DNA from: Amaranthus tricolor
Lineage: Eukaryota; Streptophyta; Magnoliopsida; Caryophyllales; Amaranthaceae
Length of the DNA stretch: 64,000 nucleotides
Assembly (NCBI RefSeq): GCF_026212465.1
Contig: NC_080062.1
Location: 5,594,865-5,658,864, forward strand
Direction of reading: 5' to 3'
Shown here: in pieces, positions 25,716 to 37,370 of the stretch
Position numbering within the stretch: position 1 is the first letter of the stretch
How the letters are laid out: the number at the start of each line of letters is the position of its first letter
Notes under the pieces: generated by a model
Seen by the model: the letters and a program-made list of their open reading frames with translations, nothing else
What the model was told of the DNA's origin: nothing
Databases searched by the model: none
Translations under genes and position numbers: made by a program

Positions 25716-26729
25716 AACATAATTAATAACATTTGCTCAATATAAATACATCTTATGATTATTTTTAAATAGTTTCATATATTGCCTTGTCTTATTATTT
25801 GTCTTGTCTTTCTTTTGATCATTTACAAGTTTTTAATTTGACTGGTAGACCTATTGGCCACAACTTTTTTTGACAGGGGTTTTGTATGTCGTTTTCAATT
25901 CCTCTCTAAATCTAAATAATAACATTATAAGCGGAACATATAAGATATAAAAAAAATAATGATAAGTCATAAATTAAACATCTTAAATTTTCAATTTTTT
26001 CCCATAAATCTTAATTTTTATTCAAACAGAACTTCTTAGCCACTAATATACCGCGAGTTTAATCCATTTAGAATTCCATATATTTTAAGCAGACCCATAT
26101 ACTAAGAAATTTTTTTAAAAACTAATCCCAAAATAATTTTGATTATTTTTAGCGGTCAATGATATAATATTGGATAATTAATTTAATTTTATAAACTTTT
26201 TAGGCTTATTTTCCTCACTTATTGAAATTAAAGATCAATATTAATTGTAATGAGTTTATTGATTATTGAAAATGTAAGAGTAAATGACATAGAAAATAAA
26301 ACTAGCTATTCATCTCAATATTTATAGGTGAATTGAAATGAAGTGGTAAACAATAGTTTGTTCTTGGTTTCTTATAAATTATGAAATATGAATAAAATAA
26401 AATACCCAACAAAATTGTTTTAATATTTGGCTTTTAAACATTATTTAATTAATTAATTATTTCTTAATATCTCTATTTATTTATAATTAAAAATTAATAT
26501 TAAAAATTAATATTAATAAAAAACACTGAGATGAAAAATAATATTTGATTTGCCAAAATTTTACCAATAAATAAAAAACTATAAGGAGTACAAATTAAAA
26601 TTGATTAATTATTAAATGCCACCAACAAAGCAAATGTAACAATTATACTCAAATATAGAATATAATAATGACAAAGAAAAAAATAATTTTCAATAAAAAA
26701 ATGTCTCATTTAATTCAATTTCTTTTTGT
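25716..26729. other. Gene-free AT-rich spacer between convergent genes
   Basis: Very AT-rich, with runs of AATTAATTAATTATT type. This is the 3' flank of the BTB gene; no gene or bounded element was recognised. Confidence 0.5.
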
Positions 26730-29700
26730 TTACATTGGATTTCTCCTATTTTTAAGATCCATCAAAGAAGCCCTAGTAATTTGCACACTCAAATGAGGAT
26801 TCTTCAAAGAAAAAGCTTCAAACTTAGGCGAAAAAACAATATCCTCCATATTTTTGACAATAAAATTCAAAGAAGTATCCTTTAAAGATAAGTTAGAACA
26901 AACATCTGAAATCTCTAAGATATCAAGAGCATTAGATGAACTAAGAGAATTCAGCATTTGTCTTTCACAAAACTTTTGTAGGAAAGTAATGTTGTATTTA
27001 TCAGCTGCTACTGATAATGAATAAACATGCTTTTCAACCTTGTCAATGGGTAAGCTTCCATTGTAGAGGAACATAAGGAGGGATTCAAGCTCTTCATGGT
27101 TTAGTTCTGGTAATGTTATGGCTTCATTTGGTGCTTCTTTGCATCCATCTGAATCTAACATGTTTCTAAAGATCTCTGATTTTGCTGCCTGTCATATATA
27201 CACACTACAACAAAATTAATAACTTTTCGCGACATAAAATTCAGTGACGTTCAAAAAAAAGTCTGATTTATATTTTTAGTGTAAAAACTAGTATAGTATA
27301 GAAACCCGTGCAATGTACCAATTTATGAGTATGAAATATATAAAAATATAACTTTAAAGAATAATGCAATTATAAATTATCGTGATTAAATTTATCGAAT
27401 ACATAACTTTTTTAGAGCAAAAGTTAAATATTGATTTTTTTAATTATTTATTGAATACATCACTTTTTCATTCGATTAAATACATTAAATTTTAGGTTAG
27501 TTATATAGAATTGCTATACAAAAATTATACTCCATATTATACTTAATTTAGCTCTAATTTTAAAAATAATCAAGTTTTAAATTCATTAAACATTGTCATG
27601 TAATCAACTATTATCCACTAAATTAATACATTTGTCATGCCTCCTTAGAGGATGACACTTGGAATTTTCCAATATTTTTATAGTATTGTATGATATGATT
27701 GTTGATTTTTATTTTAAATTTCAGTATAAAGTGATTTAGTGACACTTTATTTGACCTTTAGTGACATATGTTATTTTTATTATAGTCTATAGTAACATTT
27801 ATGAGAAATATCACTATATCATACGTTGCAAAAAATTTTAGTATAAATTTTTTATACTACTAAAGAATCTAATAAATATTACTAAATCCAGTATATATAC
27901 CATTAAAAATTTAAAATAGTGATATTTAAATTAAATGTCATTACCTATATACTGACACCAACAAATCAATGTATGTGAGAAATATCTCTTTAAATGAAAG
28001 TTGTATATATACTATTTTTGTGTTGACTGAGGACTAAGTTCATACAAAAGTTTTACTTTTTCATATTTACTTTTTGATGCTTCGAAATCAAAGCCTTTCG
28101 TCAACCATTTATGGTAAAATAGGGACCAAAATTTAACATAGGTAGATTTTGAGCCCTAACCAACAATATCACAAGTAGATACATCGTCAATGGAGCTACA
28201 TTTGATTGTTTTGTTGAACGACCACTAGACCAATGCTACTATATGAATTTGATTGTTGGGCTTTTTGAAATTAAAAGAACAATGTAGGATGATGGGAGTA
28301 GCAAAACGCTGATGCGTATTTAGAATGATGAGTAGACATACTTTGAGTTGTAGATGAAGACAAAAGAAAGGTTTTAGCTTTGTAGATGAAGACAAAATTA
28401 ATGCAAATTAATAAATGACATACCAACAAAGCTCTATGAGCAGGGATAGGAGGTCCATTGTTGCCAGGCTTAACAAGGATATCAGTATGAATCTCATCTC
28501 TGAAAGCTGCTTCAAATTCACCTAGAAACTTGAGTTTATCATTTAGTTCCTCTTCTATATCCTTCATTTCCTTAACCCATTTAAGTACATTGCCAAAACC
28601 CTGCACCATATCCATAAACCATATAACTATTTGATCATCACTTACATACTTATTGTTGAAGTCCCATAATAAAATACTGTTGGGATCTTGATAATCTCAC
28701 CTATATCACTATGCTATATGTTATAAGATCTCACATTACATTATCTTACCCTAATGCCAATTAACGGTTTCACCTAGAGTGGGGGTGTCAGATGCACGCA
28801 ATCTTACCCTTGTTAATGATAACAGTTAAAACTAACAAAGTGGTTGTTTTCGATATTCTTGTAGCAAACATCATGCGCAATCAAGGGCGGATTAAAGAGT
28901 ATTGGAGAACTATTTACTTCTTATTGTTTAGTAAATTGAGGTCCTTTGTCAACCATTAATGATAAATATAGGGATCAAAGTTTTCATAAAAGTTTAATGT
29001 TGATAGGTTTTGAACCCCTAACTATCAATGTTACAAGAAAACACGTAACCAACTGATCTTTGCTTAACTGATGAATTATAAGGAGTTTGTTTATATATGT
29101 GACCCCTATTTTCTGGGGGGGGCTTGAGGGGCCTAGAACCGCCCTGGCTTTGTGTGCAATAAATAAGAAGGAAAAATAATTTGATAAACAATATTTTAAA
29201 TATAGCACATTATAATCCAAAATTAAAAAGTCATTAATCTTTGGCTCCTACAGTATAAAAAATAGATCGCACAAAAGACAATCAATATGCAAAAAAAAAA
29301 GTTATATTAATTATTTAAGCCAATAAAGTCATATAACAAAAATTACACAAGATTAGGAATAAAATTTTATATATGTTCTATCCTATTAATTATGTTACAC
29401 TTGCAACAAAATAAAGATATAATAGTATATTTTAAAGATTAATAGTATCATATCATATCATATTATCATATCCAATAAATTTCCATTAGTAGCAAGGTCG
29501 GGAATCGAAGACATATATATCATACTCATACCCTTCCATATAGAGGGGCAAGAAAAATATGGTTAAAGAGATCCTTAAATAGAGAGAATTCTGTACTGAT
29601 AGCGATAAAGCAGTTTCAAAATAATTAATTATTTAAAGATAAACAAATGTATTAATTCATGTATTAGTTCAATAATGAGATATTGGTATGTAGAATTTGA

Positions 29701-31791
29701 TGGTGACCAAAATTGCTACAAAATCCAGAAAATATATTAATAGAGAGTAACTTATTACCTAATATTGTATTTACTAGGTGGAGAATACGAAATTCGACCA
29801 ACCATTTTGCTGTTGGTGAATCACAAGAATAATATTTGGCGTATATGTACAATTATGGTGTAATATCTCTTAAAAAAATTCCACCTTTTTTAAGACGGAA
29901 TTATTGATAAATGGTCCAATATGATACTAGTAAGGTATATAGTTCCCATTAATCTCTTTGTCCTTAACAAAAGGGTTCTTTCCTAAAACATGACATAAAA
30001 TTTTAATTTTTATATAATCAACGTAAAAAAGGAAAAATTTAAAATAAAATGTAGAATTTGCAAGTTTCTGATTTCCTCCACTTGTGATAATTAATGTTGA
30101 TTAGCAATTTAATAGCATTATTTCTTGTTTAATAAAAATTATTTCTTTTAATCAATAAAAATATAAAGTCAAATCAATTTTTATTTATAGCTTAAAAACT
30201 TAATTAAAAAATTAATGGATATTCAACAAGGTAGCTATAAACTTTTGCGAAAGGTCAGTGGTACCAAATCTTAAAAAAATTCCACAAAATAACATTGTAC
30301 TTTTGAAATTTCACAACTTAACGTATAATCTAACGTTTTTGGGCATTAATGTTACGGAAACTTTAATTCCAAAAGTACAATGCTATTTTGTGGAATTTTA
30401 AAGAAAGAATGTTACTGTATTTTAAGGAAAGAAGACAAAGCTAAAAACAAAATTTCACAACTTAACATATAATCTAACGTATTTTTGGGCATTAATGTTA
30501 CGAAAGCTTAAATTCCAAAAGTACAATGCTATTTTGTAAAAAATTTTTTTAGATTTTCTATCACCGATCTTTCACAAAAATTCGTTGCTACCATGTAGAA
30601 TATCTCAAAAATTTACTAATATGAACAGATATATAGTTGATAATCAAAGCATACTATAGCATATCATTATACATTTATAGGATCTTATGATTGTACCGGT
30701 ATCTAGCGAGTTCAATCCTACCCCTTATTGATCCTAGGTAGAATTCCGATTCTAAAACCCTTGGTTGAGATACTTGTGCCTTTATAAGATTGTGCAATTT
30801 CTTATTTCAAAGGTAAAGCACTTCATCAAAATTTTGAAATATTTGCCAGCCAATGTATAATATATATTGTAGATGCTTGAATATCAAAAGGCATTTGGAT
30901 TGTGATATATAAAATTATAAATATAATCAAGTAGATTTTAACTTTGACTTAAATCATAATCATAATAGTACAAAAAACTACTCTAAAAGACAACTAAGGG
31001 TAGTCGACCATGTATAACATCTTAAAACTATAACATAATGACATCTAACTTGATAATATGAAACAGCCACACATATAATTAAATAAAGTGTAAATTTAAA
31101 ATGTTAGTACAAAACAGATCAAATATTTATCTCTCCATGTACAAAAAACCAACTCAAATAGTATTATATTTGCCATATATTACACAATTTAATATTAATA
31201 GGATTTTTAATTAAATAATCTAAATCATAACTAAGTTAAAATTTGACTTAGATAATTCTTAACATAGGGTTGACCCTATAAAGGGCAAAAGGGTCTTGTC
31301 CCTTGGTCCCAACCAAAATTTTAAATAAACGAAGCTTTAATATTAAATAATTATGGGCCTATAATAGCATATTTAATAAGTAGGGTCCATAATTACTTTT
31401 ACTTAAAGCCTCTCAAATCATAGGCCTAATTTGCCCTTACACATATAAAAATTAACATGATCATAACAATCATCAACCAAATTTTCATTATCCCAATACC
31501 AAGTTATAATCAAAAAACACATATGAAACATTCATAACAATTAACATGATGATTAGAAACAATAATATTGAAGCAATTTACCTTACAAGACGAATTCGAT
31601 GAAGTAATGACATTGTTTCCTCCTGATTTCTCATTACATTTATGATTATTATTGTTATTATTATTAATATCGCCATCGAATTTGTTAATCAATGAGATTA
31701 AGCTTCTAGCTCCTTCATAACAAGCTGCACAAATTGTATTTCTTGGAGGTCTTAGAATGAAAGGCATTGTAGTGCAAATTGAGCAATCCAT
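26730..31791 (-). CDS. BTB/POZ domain protein, At3g56230 type
   Basis: Three exons on the minus strand: 31582-31791 (70 aa), 28424-28600 (59 aa) and 26730-27188 (152 aa), all phase 0, total 281 aa. The N-terminus carries four cysteines, C3-x2-C6-x14-C21-x2-C24, in a conserved stretch (TMPFILRPPRNTICAACYEG), followed by an asparagine run at 43-49. Exon 2 holds a coiled segment (KEMKDIEEELNDKLKFLGEF) and the start of the BTB fold (FRDEIHTDILVKPGN and IPAHRALL). Exon 3 continues the BTB with AAKSEIFRNMLDSDGCKEAP and a BACK-like helical tail. Such proteins often act as Cullin3 adaptors; that is family knowledge, not shown here. I recall the Arabidopsis homologue as about 282 aa. Intron 1 is nearly 3 kb with MITEs; intron 2 has a nested CACTA/Helitron pair. 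Confidence 0.92.
27203..27950. mobile_element. CACTA-like MITE split by a Helitron
   Basis: The left end is CACTACAACAAAATTAAT, with TTCGCGACATAAAATTCAGT inside. The body matches 6654-7003, but is interrupted between 27287 and 27699 by the Helitron. The right end is eroded near 27950. It lies in intron 2 of the BTB gene, with its left end 14 bp from the exon 3 splice junction. Confidence 0.7.
27288..27698 (-). mobile_element. Non-autonomous Helitron nested in a CACTA MITE
   Basis: On the minus strand it begins TCATATCATACAATACTA and ends with TTGCACGGGTTTCTATACTA then CTAG, inserted between A and T. The uninterrupted CACTA copy at 6654-7003 reads across the site (AGTGTAATAATTGTTGG), which confirms the boundaries. 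It is 411 bp with no coding capacity. Its ends differ from those of the Helitron at 17991, so it is another family. Confidence 0.75.
28735..28870 (-). mobile_element. SINE-like fragment (Au type) in BTB intron 1
   Basis: The minus strand reads GGGTAAGATTGCGTGCATC followed by ACACCCCCACTCTAGGTG, resembling the conserved GGGTAAGG-TGCGTAC body of plant Au SINEs. The tRNA-like head was not identified. Confidence 0.35.
30220..30602. mobile_element. Palindromic MITE with long inverted arms, copy 2
   Basis: Same family as 14912-15294: ends ATTCAACAAGGTAGC and GCTACCATGTAGAAT, with ATAATCTAACGT and AAAAGTACAATGCTATTTTG words in both arms. It lies in intron 1 of the BTB gene. Confidence 0.72.
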
Positions 31792-33050
31792 TAAATCACA
31801 AAATGATGAAATTTTATTTTATTTGAGCATCAAAATTAGGAAAATGGAATATGAAGAAGAATTTTACAAGAAGAAAATAGAAGAATGTTTATATATTATA
31901 GATAGATGTTATGAAAATTTGTATAATTAAGTCAACTTCATGGCAATCATGTAAGTACTACTTTGAGGAAGTAACGTACCCTACATTGTTTAAGTTAAAT
32001 GTTTGTTGAAATTGTTTTTATTTTTATTTTCAGAAGTATTTTTTTATTTTATAATTAGAGTATAAAATGGGGTTTTAATGATTGCTTGCTTTATGGGGCA
32101 TATGTCATTTAAGTTGCATGTATGACTATGAGTAAATTAGTTTAATGGTTAACATGGTAAGTCGAGAAAAATGATGAACATACTGAGCTAGTAAGAATTA
32201 AATTTAGATTTTTCTTGAGGAATAGTAACACACATTCCAATAAAACAAGACCTAATATTAGATTGTATTGAAGATTTTAAATTTATAGTAATGTATCATA
32301 ATTAAAGAAAAGATTAATAACAATAATAAAGATCCGTTTACGGCTCGTAGAAAGCCTGTTTTTATCACGTTTGATTTTTGTAACGAACGGTCTGTTTAAA
32401 ATCCAATCCATTCAAATTGTTATATTTTCTTTTTGCGTAAGGATCCTATCACTTTTATTAAATCTCATCAATCTATTTATATGTCATTTATATCATCTAT
32501 AAAATTTATAATTTTTGTATTAGTCTCTCAAGTCTCAACTCAATTAACAAAAATTACCGCGATATAAAATGTAGCATTATATTCTCTATGGAGTTTGAGG
32601 AGCATTTCTTGATTATTTTAAATTATACTACCAAAGTACCAATCATAAATCATATATAGCTACCAATTCCTAACATAAAGAATAATCTTTTGGTTGTTTG
32701 TTACAAACACTTATAGATACAAAAGCATCTTATAACTAATGTATTTTTATATTGTTTCTTTTATTACTTGTGTGTTTACTATCAAATATTATCAACATCA
32801 TGCAATAATTATTTTTATTACTAATTTTGTTACAAACACTCAAATTGTACGGTTAGATATGCTCCAACTGAAATAACCCTCAATCTATAAAAATATTAAT
32901 AGCCTCATAATTATAACATTTTTATAGCTATATAGAAGTATTATTGTTCTAACTATTATTAGATTGATAGTTAAAAATCAGATTTTATTTTAATTGGAAT
33001 ACATGTTGCTTCTTGAGAAAAAACTTTTGGGTTAGATTCTCACGTAACTC
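31792..33050. other. Upstream region of the BTB gene
   Basis: Gene-free AT-rich sequence. I see nothing bounded in it. The first 150 bp upstream of the start codon are A-rich and could be leader and core promoter. Confidence 0.45.
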
Positions 33051-33054
33051 AATA

Positions 33055-33190
33055 ATTTTCTAGGACAGTCTTACCGTGAGACGTGTCTTATATGGGTTAA
33101 ATAACTCTAATAATATAAATTATTAATATATAAATTTTTTATCTGGTGACCGTCTTAAAAAAGAAAATCTCACACAAAGTAGATCTAGTT
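33055..33190. mobile_element. Palindromic MITE, GAGACGGTCT family
   Basis: GGACAGTCTTACCGTGAGAC at the left, GGTGACCGTCTTAAAAAAG and TCTCACACAAAGTAG at the right, with the shared centre GGGTTAAATAACTCTAATA. Confidence 0.6.
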
Positions 33191-33617
33191 TAACAAGTGA
33201 ATTAAGTCTTAAAAATATTAGTGGGCCTCATAAATTAGCAAGTAAATGGAGGGTATAATGGTCATAGAAGAGTTGTTAAGCATAAAATAGAAAAGGTGGC
33301 TAACTTAGAAAAGAATCATAAAGTTAGGAAAAAGAAAGTGACTTTCCAACCTTACAAACAGCAGAAATGCGTTAAGGTTAGCACGTCTAACGGTCTAATC
33401 ATCAAACTCACACCTTCTCTTTCGTTTTCTTCCATTCTTTTCTTTTTCAATACAACTCTCATAATCTACTTGAACACTTTTTTCAATATTTTTTCTCATA
33501 CATAATTAAATCCCATCTAGTGATTAAGAAATATATAGATCATTAACCTTAAAAGATTTTTTAATTAATTTTTTATTGGAATATATTTCAAATAAAATAT
33601 ATGATGAGATATTTTAT
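33191..33617. other. Short unassigned stretch
   Basis: An open frame at 33296-33505 begins with a lysine-rich segment (EKNHKVRKKKVTF) but has no domain I recognise and turns into low-complexity hydrophobic residues. I treat it as non-coding. Confidence 0.4.
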
Positions 33618-33845
33618 AATTACTCACTTTTGCCCTCTTATTTTGCAGCTAGTGAAATTTAGTAGAAAAAGAAATTAGGTTGGAAAATAAAATAAAAACA
33701 AGTAGATAATATAAATGAGTGGTTAAGATAAAGAGAGTAAAAATTTATGAATGAAATTAAAATAATGAGAGTAACACCATAATTAAAAAAAAGAAAATAG
33801 TGCAAAATTATAAGACAAATTAAAATAAAAAGTAATAAAGGAATA
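33618..33845. mobile_element. Stowaway-like MITE, family 2, copy 3
   Basis: The inside (AATGAGTGGTTAAGATAAAG and AAATTTATGAATGAAATTAA) is colinear with 3619-3858. The ends are eroded. Confidence 0.45.
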
Positions 33846-33964
33846 ATTGTTAGTTTTAGGTTGTTTTAATTGGCTTGCTTAACCCACTTGGTAGCATTGT
33901 CTATTTTTTGCTGGTTGAAAAATTAGTTGTATACAAAGTTGCTAAAGAAAACATTTAGTTACGG

Positions 33965-34115
33965 TTTTCACATATTATTGTGTGAGTATCACCGTGAGAC
34001 GTTCTTCATATATATGGATAGAATAGTCCAACTAATATAATATTAGACTATGAGCTTTTTACATTGAGATCGTCAGATCAAGAGACGATCTCTCACAAAA
34101 GTAGTTCAATGGTTA
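33965..34115. mobile_element. Palindromic MITE, GAGACGGTCT family
   Basis: The left end ATTGTGTGAGTATCACCGTG and the right end GAGACGATCTCTCACAAAAG are inverted relatives, with AATAGTCCAACTAATATAAT between them. Confidence 0.55.
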
Positions 34116-34184
34116 TTTATTGTTGGATGTTAAATAGAAATCTAGTGGGTTTAAATTAAAACTCATTGAAAAAAGTTGTCTATA

Positions 34185-34356
34185 ACCAAGAGCGTTTGTG
34201 GCTCAATGAATAGAGTATCTGCATGTTGAGCAGAAGGTTTGGGATTAAACCCCTATGGGGCGCAGGTATCAATTGAGGGGTTTCTTGACTGCGTGCATCC
34301 TCTTTACACCCTTCTTTAGGGGAGCAGGTATGGTTTGTCCTCTACCTTTACCTTTT
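34185..34356 (+). mobile_element. tRNA-derived SINE with target duplication
   Basis: A tRNA-like head has an A-box-like GTGGCTCAATGAATAGAG and a B-box-like GGTTTGGGATTAAACC. The body carries ACTGCGTGCATCC, and the tail ends CTTTACCTTTT. It is bounded by a 17-bp imperfect direct repeat, GAAAAAAGTTGTCTATA (34168-34184) and GAAAAAAGCTGTCCATA (34357-34373), with two mismatches. That duplication and the polymerase III boxes make this a SINE rather than a functional tRNA gene. Confidence 0.85.
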
Positions 34357-34469
34357 GAAAAAAGCTGTCCATAGAAAAAAAATTTACTTGTAACTTTACT
34401 TTTTAGCTGATTTAAATGACATTACTAAAGATGTTTTATGGCTAAGCTCGCCAAAAATTCAAACAACTG

Positions 34470-34750
34470 ATTTTGGATGAGACGGCCTCATAATGAGACC
34501 GTCAATTTAGATCGGCCCAATTCGTCAAAAATCTGAGCATTTTTTCATTCTTTGGGCATTTTTTAATTTTTGGGCATTTTTCAATTTTAATCTTAAAGGT
34601 ATCAATTTTGATCTTAAAGGTATCAATTTTCAAAATTGATACCTTTAAGATCAAAATTGATAAATGCCTAAAAAATAAAATGTTGTTATACGCGTAAATT
34701 GAACCAGCCCAAATTAACGGTCTCATGATGAGACCATCTTATCCAAATTT
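34470..34750. mobile_element. Palindromic MITE with a long perfect hairpin core
   Basis: The outer arms are GATGAGACGGCCTCATAATG and its inverse CATGATGAGACCATCTTATC, in the GAGACGGTCT family. The core has perfect 31-nt inverted arms at 34600-34630 and 34632-34662 with a single-base centre. A roughly 22-bp unit containing ATCTTAAAGGTATCAATTTT is also repeated twice in the left arm. Confidence 0.8.
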
Positions 34751-35878
34751 TTGTGAAATTCAAATACGAAACAAGAACAAATATAGCTTTTGGGCTAGAT
34801 CAAGTTTCAAGAGCCCAATTTAATCAAGAGGCTTTAGCATGCAAAAAGTCGACTTGTAATTGCATATCAGGATTATATGAATCTTGAAATTATACCCTAT
34901 ATTGGACCCTTAGAGCCTAAACTCTTCCCTCTTATTCTAATTAGATATTACATTTTGATTTTGTATATACGCTGCTGCCCTAATTCACTTCTTAATATTT
35001 CTAATTATGTATAACTAAACTTATAAAACTTAATATTAGTAATAAAAAAGAACACGCTTTCCCCTCCCTCTCTCTTTACGGCGCACCTGGTTCCTCATCC
35101 AGTATGGGCGAACTCGCCATAGCTAAGGGGCGAGGTAGGCCGAGGAAGGAGGCGGCAAGCTTGTTAAACCACCACAATTAACCGGTGAATCGTCAACACC
35201 GTGTAGCAATGACAGCAGATCAGCGATGGAGAAGGAAGAAGCAAACCCTAATTCGCATGAATTAGGGAAAACGAACCCAACACCATCACCTGATACTTTG
35301 AAACAGAGCTGGACATCAACTGTTCAAAGCTCATCAAAGGTTGACCATAGGTTGGCCGCAGCTCAGGTGAACCAGACCCATGAAGAGGGACAATAGCATT
35401 TGTCGAATTCAGCTCCAGACACGGGAATTTAGTGCAGCCTCAAGCTCAGATGAACCAGACCAATAAGCAACATGAAGTGGGGCAACAACAAGTGTCGTTT
35501 TCAGCACCAGAGTAAGGAAAATGTGTGCATCCTCAACGTATGGTCCCTAACACTATTAAATCACCTTTGAGGATATTGATGATGATGTCAAATATTGGGA
35601 GTCTGCAGTAGTATGCTATGTCATAGGAGTCAATCCCCCATTACATGTTATCAATGGGTATGTGAAACGAATATGGAAAGACCTTGATGTGGAGAAAGTT
35701 GGTATGGTTAGGAAGGGTGTCTTCATTGTGAGATTGAATGATAAACTAGCTAGAGACAAAGCTTGTGAGATGAGTGGTATCCTCTTTGACAAGAAGCCTT
35801 TCATCATCAAGCCATGGAAAGTCAAGATGTCAATGGAAAAAGAAAACCCATCCACCATCCCAATATGGGTACACTTAC

Positions 35879-37370
35879 TGATGAGTGTAATTATTTGCAC
35901 TCATTTGTGTTAATTTCATACTCCTTATGTGATGTCTTAGTGAGTTTTAGGTAGTATTGTAGGTGATATTTGACATTTTCGTTTCATATGCTCAATAATG
36001 TGTTTTATGTAAATTTTTGAGGCGGAATCGAAGTTTTATTAGGTCCCGGGAGTGATAAGAGGGTGAAGGCCTGGAGAAATGGCTTAAGATCCCTAAAAGA
36101 AGGGAAGAGATCGAGCCAAACAAGCTTGAAAGGGAAGAAACGAGTGGTAGCTAAACCATGCCAAAAAGCCACGACTCGTCGCTCAACACTGCAGTCCAAA
36201 ACAAAAGCGACGAGTCGTCGCTCCAGATGCCACGACTCGTCAGCATTATAGTCCAGTGCTAAAGCCACGACTCGTCGCTCCTGTGCCACGACTTGTCGGA
36301 TACATTCTGATCTGAATAATGAAGTCCAGAGACTGAGCGACGACTCTTCCCCAATATTGCCACGACTCGTCGCCAACTCACTGAAGTCACATGATCCAGG
36401 CAGTAGCAAAGCGACGACTCATCGCCTATGATGTCACGAGTCGTCACCAGTCATTCGAGCGGTTATTTTTGCTGCCATTTGTTATTACAACAGTTGTTTT
36501 ATTATTTTAAGTTAGTTTTCGATCAGTTTTAGGTAATTTTTATTTTATTAATTATACAGAGATTTATTTTTGTTTTTAAGCTTTGGTTGAAAATTTTCGT
36601 TGTTACATTATTTCCTCTTGCAATTTACATTTTCGTTCTTCATAATTAGTAAGCTCTCTCTGTTAATCGCTTTATTATTTATCTCTTGCATTAAAATCAT
36701 TCATCGTTTCATGTTTAGCGTTTCTATTAAGCCATCATTTATTATGAATTACATATTTACCATCATGTTTAGTGAGTAATCTTCTTCTTTAGGGTTAGGG
36801 TATAATCCCTAATTCGAAGCATGGGATAACATTTTATCGATTGATTGTGTGAAACTTGGGTCTATAATTAAATCTAAGCTTAATGAACCTCGGTTTAAAC
36901 ATCTTTATTAACCTTTTCAATAAAAGGGAAGTTTGAGATTAGGACTAATTTATGATCGAGATATATTTAACTTAAATTTCCACTAGTTTAGCCAATAAAA
37001 TGGAAGTTTGAGGATTAACACTAGTTTGGCCTTAAATCGATATTAATCAATAGAGCGAAAGCTTGAGATTAATTAGATCACATTTAATTATGCTAATGAC
37101 TCAACCTCATATAATCATGAGAGTGATCGATTCCCATGTTAAAATTAGGTGTTGTTTGACAACCTAGAGCTTTTCATATCATATTCATCTTCATATTGAT
37201 CATTGTTTAATTTTAATTTTTGCATCATAGTACTAGTTTCTCGACCACATTATTTCTTGATTCATGTCTTGTAGTCATAAAAAAAACAAATTGATTAACT
37301 CGTCTCCTTGTGTTCGACCCGCAACTGCACGTCAATTGTGCGCTTGCAGTTATTAAAATTTGCTCTATCA
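35879..37370. mobile_element. Solo LTR, Ty3/gypsy type, inside the LINE
   Basis: It begins TGATGAGTG and ends CTATCA, with perfect 5-bp duplications CTTAC at 35874-35878 and 37371-37375. The 1492-bp length and the phrases CTCCTTGTGTTCGACCCGCA near the end and three imperfect (A)GTTTGAGATTA units (36930-37070) recall LTRs of the Tat/Athila group of Ty3/gypsy elements. That class assignment is from memory. No internal region is present, so LTR-LTR recombination is inferred. An open frame over 36005-36447 on either strand is a by-product of CG-rich repeats and not a gene. Confidence 0.85.
36160..36455. repeat. Array of CACGACTCGTCGC motifs in the solo LTR
   Basis: About nine copies of CACGACTCGTCGC or its partner GCGACGAGTCGTCGC occur at irregular spacing of about 25-45 bp. 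The motif is nearly palindromic and CpG-rich in an AT-rich neighbourhood. Confidence 0.85.

Noticed and set aside
33296..33505. 69-codon frame starting with a basic segment
   Set aside because: No homologue recognised; the second half is low-complexity and no splice sites support extension.
34190..34265. Possible tRNA gene
   Set aside because: The A- and B-box-like motifs are there but the cloverleaf is degenerate and the sequence is bounded by a 17-bp duplication as a SINE.
36005..36447. Overlapping open frames of 62-134 codons on both strands
   Set aside because: Produced by CpG-rich repeats of the solo LTR; no domain, and open on opposite strands.
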